Positions 1 through 8,563 of a DNA stretch of 17,358 nucleotides are shown piece by piece. How positions within the stretch are numbered: position 1 is the stretch's first letter; the number at the start of each line of letters is the position of its first letter. A model generated the notes under the pieces. That model saw only the letters and a list, made by a program, of their open reading frames with translations, had not been told where the DNA came from and searched no databases. This DNA is from Setaria digitata (Eukaryota; Nematoda; Chromadorea; Rhabditida; Setariidae): NCBI GenBank assembly GCA_003640385.1, contig RCAB01000783.1, positions 1 through 17,358 on the forward strand, read 5' to 3'. Both the position numbers and the translations under genes were made by a program.

Positions 1-12
1 GGGGGGGGGGGG
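1..12. repeat. Poly-G run at the left end
   Basis: Twelve G open the window in otherwise AT-rich DNA, where long G runs are not seen again. It is best read as an assembly edge rather than biology; the opposite end also stops in a homopolymer. Confidence 0.8.
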
Positions 13-910
13 TCGAATTTACTGTAATAATTTATGTTCAAAGATTCCTGATAATTGTGAGGCCTAAATAATCGGTGGCAAAATGATCAAATTAAATTTG
101 CTGTGTTAATGTTTTAACTAGCAGCAAATAAGTAAGTAAATGAATTGAAGCTGTGCAGTTACAATATTACTAATTAGGGAGATGGCTGCCTAATGATATC
201 AAATGATAGTGAGATTATGTGAAGTGTAAATTGCATTATTCGAAATTTCACGGATGTTCAAAATTGACGAATTAACAAAAGTATGGTGTTAAATGAAGAG
301 AAGCATAAATGATGAGGTAAAAAGCAACGGTTGGATTACGATTTAAAATGATATGAATGATTAAATCAGCGATATTATTTGCTTGCGGATTGTCAATTAG
401 TTCGTATTGTTAATTATGCTAATCTTTTTTTTTTTTTTTTTTTTTTTCTTGAATTTAGTTGTCAATTTATTATTTTCAAGCATATTTTAAAGTAGTTGTA
501 GTGTGCACAAAATCGATCAATTGGTGAAATTTCTAATTTCTTTCATATTTTCAATAACCAAATAATCATTTCTATTTCACTTGTATTTTAATTTCGATAG
601 AGCTTCTTTTTCGCTTACTAAAATCCTAGGAATGGCTTAATGAAGGCGATGAATTAAACCTCATAAATGGGAATGCTACCGAATCATTTGTAAGCCTTTT
701 TTTTTTTTTTTTTTTCTTTCATCTATTTATTTTTACAAGAAACAAAACCAAAAAAATTATTTGAAGCAAATTTTTGTTACAATAATATATTTTTTTCATC
801 ATTAATAATTACAGATTTAGCATTGCTGATGCTGGTCTGTCATTGGTTTTTTTTTTTTTTTTTATCACTGATAGCAACATTTTATCACTTCTTCACTGAT
901 GATGATACTT

Positions 911-933
911 CATCATTTTGATTTAAAATGATG
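911..933. repeat. Hairpin next to a GAT/GGT-rich patch
   Basis: CATCATTTT and AAAATGATG form a perfect 9-base stem around a 5-base loop (GATTT). A run of GGT triplets follows at once (about 933-945). Neighbouring bases repeat degenerate GATGATACTT and GATGGTACTT strings, so the patch looks like decayed simple sequence that folds back on itself. No function is assigned. Confidence 0.6.
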
Positions 934-2070
934 GTGGTGGTGGTGATGGTACTTCATTATTTGCTGACGCCATTTTATCGCTGGTAATAGCTTTTATTTT
1001 TTATTACCATTAGTGTGTCATTTTCATCTAGTTTAAGGTATTTACAGATGTTATGATGCACTTACAGGGCTTATATGAAATTCATAAAAAGTGTGCGGTG
1101 TTTCAATTAATAGTGATTTTTTGATTAAAGAACATTCATAAGACACAATGCCTAACTAATATCGTACTTGAAAACACACCGCAATAAGTTACCAAAAATT
1201 AATTAAAATAATTTGTACTGGTGAACTCGAAATTATTTATAAAACGAAATACACTTAGTGTTCATAATATTTTGATCAAGTTGACGTCTTGTGAGATGTC
1301 AATTTTCATTTCGGGGCATGCGGAGTGAGTATGTTACATTGTTTGGTGCACTTTTTTTTTGGATTCTCGCTATCGTGCATAATAGTGTTAGAAATGAGGA
1401 GATGGAATGATTTGTTGTAATTGGAGAGAGTTTGCAACAGAGTAACATAGCTTATCAAAAATGATTCAGTTTTTTTGGAGAGACAGCAAAAATTATCAAA
1501 ATAGCATGATAGTTTATAAATTAGAGAGATTAAAGAAACTTAAGAATGATTATGCATTGTAATTGTCACAGTCACAAATGCGGAAAAGAAACAGCTGTTG
1601 GGAAGATATTGTTTCGAAGGAAGATGTATGGAGGGATTGAGAAAATAGCAGAAATAATTTGAAATGTTAATGAGCAAAAGATTGAGAGTGACGCTGCAGT
1701 TTTTAGCATGATTAGTTTTTGTGATTTAAATTATTATTTAAGTTTCGTTATTCGCTTTTAGTTTTTATGACTGAAAGTGAAATTTGTCTCTTTTTTTTTA
1801 TTTTATTTTTTTTTTTTTGATTTTTTTTCATTTTCTGAATTCATTTCATATAACATTTCCCTGCTTATTGTTTGCATTTATTTCATTCTTAATTTATTTG
1901 TAATTAATATGGGCGTTGCATGAATATATAAATGATAGGCTGAGGTATGTAAAATTTATGCTAAGTAATTGATTAAATTATGCCTAAATTCTTATACGGC
2001 CAATTATCGTGTTACTAATAAATTAATAAATTGATAACCTTTAAGTTATAAATTTATCACTTATTTTAGC

Positions 2071-2090
2071 ACACTTTCAGACTTTATCAG
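2071..2090 (+). promoter_or_regulatory. Candidate trans-splice acceptors before translin
   Basis: Two acceptor-like strings, ACACTTTCAG (ending 2080) and ACTTTATCAG (ending 2090), lie 42 and 32 bases before the translin ATG. Another TTATTTTAG ends at 2069. Many nematode genes receive a spliced leader at exactly such sites, giving a short 5' UTR. Which one is used, or whether an upstream non-coding exon exists, cannot be told from the sequence. Confidence 0.35.
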
Positions 2091-2122
2091 TTAATTAATC
2101 ATTGCTTTAAATAACGACGAAA

Positions 2123-4694
2123 ATGGTCGATGCAATACATTCGTCGAATGCGAGTAATTCAGTTGATGCGATGTTCGAGTCGTTTCGAGAAATGGTTGAG
2201 AAGGATCGTATATTAAAAGATGTTAGTGCTTTTCCTAATTTTTATCATCATATTGGAATTATATTAGTCATTACTGTTTGGTATTAGTTATGTTAATTAA
2301 TGTATTCAGTATGACTCATTTCATTTAGAAGTGAATTTGAATATGAAATTCAAGTTATCATAACAAATTGTTTGTCAACAGTGGCTGTTTGTCTTTTCGA
2401 TTTTTGTTTATTTTTGTTTTACTGTTGATGACTGTAAAACAAAAGCTTTCAAATGTTTAGGAAATAGCGGAAGTAACACATGGGATGGAATACTGGATAT
2501 CGAGAATGGCTTCGATATTGCAAAAAACACATATATTCGAGAATGGACAAGGTACTTTATGTTCTATCATTGTTTAAAAGAGTTGCCCTATGAAATCATG
2601 TTACATTTAATTATGGAATTTCTGGGATCTAGTAAAGTTGCTCCATAAACATTTAGTGAATATCACACATTCCATAACATGTCAAGTTTCGTAACTTAAA
2701 AAGCTTTTAACCAAAAGAGCCATCGTTATGCAACATAAGATTTGTTAATTAAGGTATTATTTCATATGCGATGTCTAATTTGTAAGTGGACTTTAAGTTC
2801 ACTTACAAAAAAAAAAAAAACAAGTTGAAACTTAAATAATTTTGCTCTATTTATTTAAGTTGTGATAATAAAATTAAAATATCTGCTGGAATATATATTG
2901 TCCATATTTTTGCAGATGTACATTTAAAGGAAGTGCAAAATATTTTACATACTGAAGTGCCACAATACATGATGAAGCTTGTCTCTCTAATATCGCCGGT
3001 GTCATACTATCGGTATGCTATGATAATTTGGATGGTGTTGTAAGTACAAGTATGAATAATGCAAAGTAACAAGGTGATAGGTTATCCGGTTGTTAGGAGA
3101 ACTGATTCAACAGGTTATATTACGAATATAGTCGCTTATAGGTTATGTGTGCTAGGATATGAGTGTCATAACTAAACTTAAAGCACTAGCAGCAACCGAA
3201 TAATGTCAGGACGGGACATATTGCAGCAAATTTTAGCCATTTCGAAAAGTCCAATCGTCGATATTTCTTTCATCGGATAGGTATTTAATTTGGCTTATTA
3301 TTAGCCTGATTTTTTTCACGAAATATTGTAACACCATCCAGAAATATGTTGTGCTAAATTTCGTTACCTGACCAAGCGGATATTCTATCACTTAGGCGCT
3401 CGTAGTTTTTATACTTGTTCCATGCAGGAGCATTTGAATTGTTATGAGGTTAGAAAAAAAACCTGAGCGACAATTCAGAATTTTCTCAGTCACAAAAATA
3501 AGGATACAATATAATCCACTCTCCGATGTGCTGGTTTGCTCAGCTTCACTTTTAAATTATTATCAAGTAAAATGAGTATATTCTCAACTTTAATTTGATT
3601 TCAATCGTATGATTGCTTCTCTCTGAACTAGGAGATTCGGACTAAAGTCCTTTTATGTTAGCTAATCTTTTTTATTATTTCGCAGTGATTGATTGTAAAA
3701 TTCATTTCAAGTGCATCATTTTCACAATACATGCATATTTCTAGTATAAACACATTCATTTATTCTGATTAGCTCCCACGAAAAAAAAAAAAAAAAAACG
3801 AATGATTTTGAAATTGCTCTTCAAATTTCCACCCATAATTTACCTTCTGTTTTCAGGTACCACGATAATTTCCGTTTTATTATCCAAAAGTTATGTTTTG
3901 TTGTGACTTATGCTTATTTTCTCGAGCATGAAATTTTGCTCAGTCGCGATAAAGTTGCCGAAGCCTTAAACAGTATGTCATTTTATAGAAAACTAGGAAA
4001 TGAGTTATGCAGAATAGTCATGGGTAGTCAGTATATATATACTTTTATTGGTAGCATTTTAATTCATAACAAATTTCATTCCAGTGAAAGTTGATCCGGC
4101 AGCCGGTTTCCATCTTGATATTGAAGATTATTTGTTTGGTCTACTTCAACTTGCCAGCGAACTGTCACGATTTTCGATAAATGCTGTCGTTGTTGGTAAT
4201 AGCATATTACCTTTTAAGGTTAATTTTTCGATTTGCAATCATATATAAAAATCAAGCAGAAACTTCTGAAAATATCTTTTGAAATTTCCATGTAATGTGT
4301 TGCAAGTGCGTTGAGCAGAGTTTTGTCTTGTGATGGTGAAAAAGAGATTTTGAATAATAATGGCAATTTTCTTTTATGTTTTTAATTCTTTTTCGGAGGA
4401 AATTTCAAAATTAGGAACTCCATCACTTTTTTTTTTTTTTTTTTTTGAAGGATTTTGAAAATAGATTCTCTAAAGATTTCGTATCCTGGAAAAGCAAAAT
4501 TTTTTTATTTTTAGATTGCCGACTTCCTTTACGATCTCGATGCAAAATTTCGGCTATTAAATTTGAAAAACGATGGATTACGTCGAAGATATGATACGCT
4601 GAAATACGATGTTCAAAGAGTTGAACAAGTTGTGTATGACCTTACTATTCGAGGTTTAAAGCGACCAGCGGAGGAGAAGTCGGTTCCTGCCTAA
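2123..4694 (+). CDS. tsn: Translin, six exons, 238 aa
   Basis: Translin is the RNA/single-stranded-DNA-binding subunit that assembles with TRAX into the C3PO octamer, which acts in small-RNA passenger-strand removal and tRNA processing. Exons: 2123-2221, 2461-2551, 2916-3012, 3857-3972, 4085-4218, 4515-4694. Summed length is 717 bases with all phases matching. The start is the first ATG, 98 codon-bases before the first donor. Family hallmarks in order are: N-terminal helices with KDRILKDEIAEV (residues 28-39); the basic segment YYRYHDNFRF (94-103); FLEHEILLSRDKV (117-129); the signature GFHLDIEDYL (142-151) followed by LASELSRFSINAV (157-169); and FRLLNLKNDGLRRRYD then KYDVQRVEQVVYDLTIRG near the C-terminus. 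Length is close to the roughly 228 residues of vertebrate translin. Donors are weak (GTTAGT, GTACTT, GTATGC, GTATGT, GTTAAT) but acceptors are good. One basic-segment residue differs from vertebrates (N100). The reading frame is intact, so a functional gene is likely. Confidence 0.95.
3013..3856 (+). other. Large intron 3 of translin
   Basis: At 844 bases this is the longest intron of the gene, from donor GGTATGC to acceptor TTTTCAG. It contains an A18 run near 3781-3798 and no coding-like block, RNA gene or repeat that I can recognise on either strand. The other longer translin introns (2222-2460, 2552-2915, 4219-4514) likewise hold only homopolymers, e.g. poly-T near 4429-4446. Confidence 0.7.
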
Positions 4695-4820
4695 ATTTGG
4701 AGCAATGAATTTTGTCTAATTCGCTTCGATATTTTCCCTACCCACACCGTCAGAAAATTTTGCCTCTATTTGAATGGTTTTGCTGTATTTATCTTTCTTC
4801 CTTTTTGTTTTTTTAAATAG

Positions 4821-5716
4821 TGCTTAGGCTTACTAATGCTGTCGACGGTTTGCAAGAAAATGCTAATACTCTCAGGTATATGCCTTCCCTGGCTTCTGTT
4901 ACTTTTAGTGGTCAAAAAGCTGAACCTAATGGTCTAGTAGTCTTCCCCTAATCAATTATGCAATTAATCTTGACAGACTTGATTTGTATCCCATCTACAA
5001 TTTTTTTCATATTATTTTAAAGAAAATGTGTCGTTTTGATGACTTTGTTGTAAATTTTCCTTTTTCAGGACTTTTTTAATCCTGAATAATTAATCTAAAA
5101 AATGTTATTCCTGAAATTGGGTCGATTTGTCTTAGGAGTAAGGTAGGAATTTTTGACAGTGAAAAGGAAGAGGACAGAATGATAGTATAGGTAGAGCCAA
5201 CTGATTCAAAATATTCGTGTTACTCTCGTGTAAAATGTTTTGATGTGTCGACGTTTTGTCTTTTATAACAAATGAAACTAAGCAATTGATTGAGGAAAAC
5301 TGTTAGTGAATTTATGCATCTGGGTTATTTTTTCTGGAATATTAGAGAAATTTTTGGGAAAAAAAGTTTTGATTTTCGAAAAAGCAATTTTTGGGCCTGG
5401 ATGGTATGAATATTACGGTAGTTATAGAACAGATCTTTTCAGTTATAAGTATTGTCGATGCAGCATCATACTTGTATAGATAAAATCATTATGATATTGA
5501 TTTCGTATTGCATTTTAATTTTAATTTTTTCCATTGTCCGAGATATCACTTTTGTGTTAAAGAAGAAAAAAAAAAAAGCGAGAAATTTTGATGTCAATAC
5601 TTTTTTAGACTGTCTCATTTCTTGCATTTCATCTGTCATTCATTAAAACATATTTTTCTTATTACAGCAATATTCTAGCGAATATGCTAGAAAGTGTGAT
5701 CAATTACAACTCTTAG
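4821..5716 (+). other. Unassigned pair of coding-like exons (partial)
   Basis: After acceptor TTTTAAATAG (ending 4820), bases 4821-4875 read LRLTNAVDGLQENANTL plus two bases before donor GTATAT. After acceptor ATTACAG (ending 5667), 5668-5716 completes the codon and reads SNILANMLESVINYNS then stop TAG. The phases match exactly (2+1). The joined 33 residues are amphipathic, as in a helical or coiled-coil tail. No in-frame ATG precedes it. One route would be an alternative translin 3' end: an in-exon donor GTTTAA near 4656 has the needed phase and would replace the normal C-terminus after TIR with V and this tail. It could equally be the end of an unseen gene, or chance. I do not recognise the family. 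Confidence 0.35.
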
Positions 5717-5773
5717 GAAATCTCTCAAGAAGATTATATTGAATTGTACAATTATATTGAATTGATTTTTTAG

Positions 5774-5793
5774 ATCACTATTGAAATAGTGAT
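5774..5793. repeat. Perfect inverted repeat
   Basis: ATCACTATT and AATAGTGAT form a 9-base perfect stem around a two-base GA spacer. It lies 58 bases after the TAG of the unassigned exon pair. The loop is too tight for a good RNA hairpin without opening a pair, so it may matter as DNA symmetry or not at all. Confidence 0.5.
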
Positions 5794-6869
5794 TCTTACA
5801 ATGAAGGATCTTGAAATTATAATTTTGAAACTAATATGACTTAACAGCTCAAATTATATCTTGCTAGGAAAAAGAAAAACCCCAATTTTTTGTTTGAACT
5901 ACTTGAACTGCAGAATTATAAATAACTATTCTCATTGTTATCAGTTTAAATGGAAATTTGCTGATGAATCGCAGAAGTAGCAATAAATTCACGATAAGAA
6001 ATGAAGTTTATGCGTAGTACGATTTTTATCAGAGATCAGATGAGGTGAATTTTTAATTATTATTTTCCTAATTATTTCGGTAATATTAATGAAGTAGTGG
6101 TAGTTCTACGGAAAAATAACTATTCCATTATGCAGTCCGGTTACTGCAGATAATAATTGCTGGTAAACAGATATTCTTTTATAATGTATTTGTTTATGCT
6201 TCCTAGATACCGAAATTAATTAATTAGACAGTAGTGCCTGTTTTTAGTCTTAATTGTGTTAAACTACTGGACAAAGTACTTCTCCAAAATTTCTCATCCC
6301 CCACAAGTAAGTATTTTAATATTATACTTCTTCAGTCGTTTTTGTTTTATTTTCCTTTCGCTGTATTCATCTTTATGAAGTACTGATCAGAAAATTGCAA
6401 ATATAAAATAAGCAAAGAAACACATTTCATTAGGATAATACATTTTTTTTTTTTTTTTAATATACTTTTTAAGTTTAACTAAGTAAACGAATGAATTTAA
6501 TTAGATATATTTCATGTCATTTAAAATATCAATTCATACGCATTTCATCAAAGTTACGCCATAAAATACTTCGGATCCTTTGACTTTGATAAATTAAATT
6601 AATTTACTAATTATCGGAACAAAATTACTTTTTAAACAATACTTAGCTAACCACATATTACAAATGTTAAATGGAGCATAAACGAATGACGTGATAGAAA
6701 TGAAATATTCTTAAATGACGTGTTAGGCGTGAAACGTAAGAAATAACGCCATTATGTGATAACTGTATATGGAAGCGCCAGACCAAAAATTTTCAAACAA
6801 TTTCGATAAGCAATAGACTTTTGATATTAGAATAATTAATACTGATCAACTGTATTAAATCTGACAAAG

Positions 6870-7118
6870 GAATTGTAAAATTCGAATTTTCAAATACTAA
6901 CTTTTAATGTCAGACCTAAGCTATTGCACTTTTTTCACGTTGCTAACGTCCTGATTTTGGAACGTAAAAATTCGCATTGAATGCGAAAAAATTTTCGTAA
7001 TTTTTTTTAATTAAATAATTTATTTTTTAAAACATTTTTTGTTTTCTTGAAAATGCCAGAAATACATTTGAAAAATATTGCAAAATTCAAATTTTCAAGT
7101 GCTAAATTTTAATATTAG
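6870..7118 (+). repeat. Diverged direct repeat of about 45 bases
   Basis: Unit one (about 6870-6914) shares the ordered blocks ATTG.AAAATTC.AATTTTCAA and CTAA.TTTTAAT.T.AG with unit two (about 7074-7118), 204 bases further on. The copies differ at roughly one base in six, so this is an old duplication. Between them lies a short hairpin (TTCGCAT-TGA-ATGCGAA, 6971-6987). Confidence 0.5.
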
Positions 7119-7242
7119 TGAGTTTATATTTAAGGATATAGGTTTTATTTTGTTCAATTCATTTTTTTTTTTTTTTTGTTCATTATTTATTTCTGAAACT
7201 AAATTTTCGAATGGTTTATTATCAAAAGTCAGTATTTATTCC

Positions 7243-7262
7243 GTTATTATTATTATTATTAT
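7243..7262 (+). repeat. TTA microsatellite
   Basis: About six TTA/ATT triplets in a row, ending in a T run. Simple-sequence DNA with no gene context. Confidence 0.75.
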
Positions 7263-7813
7263 TTTTTTCAAATACTTACATTGCTAACAATACATTCGAT
7301 GATGTGCTACAAAATCGAGTTTTTGTAATAAAATGATAAAATGTTTTAATAGTTCTTTCTTTATTCTTTTCTTTTATAATAAAAATTTTCAAAACGTTTC
7401 GAAATTTCCCATTTAAGTTCGTTCATTTTAAAAATTAATAAAAAATATCGACATTGAATAAACTATTTATAATTTAATTAAATACACTACATCTGAAAAT
7501 TTTTGCTCAACTAAAATTAATTTTCACAACTTTTAATTTATCTTTAATTTATCCCTAGCCGTAACCAGTATCAATATCAATTAACAATAACAACAGATGT
7601 TTGAAACTGATAAGCCATGGACAATATTTTAATAGTCGCTAGCAAATTTAAAATTAAAAAAAAAAAAATTAGGCTAAATTAATTATGCGCATGTATTCAC
7701 TGTAACTCGCACTTCTCGTCGTACTTTTGTTATTGTTTTTTTTTTTTTTTCGTTTATGAATTCTTTCCTATGCATATAATTTATAAAAAAAAAAAAAAAA
7801 AACTCTCCAGTAA

Positions 7814-7867
7814 TTATCCGGTACATGAACCGGCAGAAATTGTTATCCGGGAAACAAAGCCGGCATG
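7814..7867. repeat. CCGG-rich islet made of two similar 22-base units
   Basis: Four CCGG sites fall within 50 bases of otherwise very AT-rich DNA. Two units can be aligned, each starting TTATCCGG and ending CCGGCA (about 7814-7835 and 7843-7865). The first can fold as CCGGT-ACATGA-ACCGG. The plus strand is open across it (reading NYPVHEPAEIVIRETKPA), but the frame continues only into poly-T-coded Phe, and no splice partner was found. It could be a small lost exon or a decayed repeat. Confidence 0.45.
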
Positions 7868-8000
7868 TTACTTTCCATTTTCGTATTGTATGTTAGCATC
7901 AAAATTGGATATTTTCTCGATTTTCGTTTTTTTTTTTTTTTTTTTCTTTGAAATTTCAATAAATACACATTTTAACCAGGTAAATGATAAATTTATCACC

Positions 8001-8007
8001 ATAAAAA
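8001..8007 (-). promoter_or_regulatory. TTTTTAT, possible cytoplasmic polyadenylation element
   Basis: On the minus strand TTTTTAT sits about 250 bases past the mos stop codon, in the expected 3' UTR. UUUUUAU/UUUUAU elements control translation of mos mRNA in vertebrate oocytes. In AT-rich DNA the heptamer occurs often by chance, and no nearby AATAAA confirms it. Confidence 0.2.
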
Positions 8008-8024
8008 TCTTAATTACACAATTT

Positions 8025-8142
8025 ACAATACTATGATATGCAAGATCACTGCTCAAAATTTCAATTATAAATTGTAATTACAATAGTATGATATGCAAGA
8101 TTATTGATCACTGATTAAAATTTCAATTATAGATTATAATTT
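8025..8142 (-). repeat. Near-tandem duplication downstream of mos
   Basis: Unit one (8025-8079) and unit two (8080 to about 8142) both carry ACAATA.TATGATATGCAAG, then AAAATTTCAATTATA and a TATAAT/TGTAAT tail, with an extra eight or so bases (TTATTGATCACTG) in the second copy. The identity is high, so the duplication is fairly recent. It lies 113-230 bases past the mos stop, so it would probably be transcribed in the mos 3' UTR. Confidence 0.7.
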
Positions 8143-8254
8143 AGTGATAAAGATGCAAAAATTTAATTTGCTATTACAGCCACAATAATTACTAATTAAA
8201 GTTAATTTAATTATGCAATCATGCAATATAATCGAATGATCTGTTGTTAAATTT

Positions 8255-8519
8255 TCAAGAAAATGTTAATTTTAATTTGCTATTACAAATAATTTCTTTG
8301 ATAATTTGTTGGACAATAAGTGCTCGTGGGCGCTTTGTTAAATCATCAGACCAGCAGCTTTCAAGAAGGCTAATTAATGCTCGACCAAATCTACCTGAAA
8401 CTTTACCTTTTAATTAATATAAATATGAGCATTGGAAAGAGGAAATGAATGATGCAAGAAGAAATGACGCTTATTTGACGGCAATAAGTGAATAGTTAAT
8501 TAATTTTTTTTACAATTTT

Positions 8520-8563
<44 letters not shown>

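Larger units (their letters stand above)
1..2122. other. Upstream non-coding region, no gene recognised
   Basis: No frame on either strand gives a recognisable protein or a chain of exons with nematode splice sites. The region holds poly-T runs (425-447, around 698-715, around 847-863, around 1810-1818), a GAT/GGT-rich patch at 898-955 and a hairpin at 911-933. It presumably contains the translin promoter and may contain the non-coding flank of another gene; no TATA box or other promoter can be defended by eye. Confidence 0.6.
4695..8254. other. Convergent intergenic region between translin and mos
   Basis: This 3.56 kb stretch separates the 3' ends of the two genes. Beyond the exon-like pair at 4821-5716 it holds diverged direct repeats, a TTA microsatellite (about 7243-7262), hairpins, the CCGG islet and poly-A/T runs (for example 7736-7750, 7785-7801, 7926-7945). 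I see no clear AATAAA placed where either gene would need it, so transcript ends cannot be set. Longer open frames here are driven by homopolymers and lack family resemblance. Confidence 0.6.

Noticed and set aside
5452..5646. 64-residue plus-strand open frame with a hydrophobic stretch and a Lys run
   Set aside because: The Lys run comes from an A-rich tract, there is no family resemblance or splice context, and a better exon candidate starts at 5668.
7770..8036. 88-residue plus-strand open frame across the CCGG islet
   Set aside because: Both ends are coded by poly-A and poly-T; only the middle 30 residues look protein-like and no splice partner was found.
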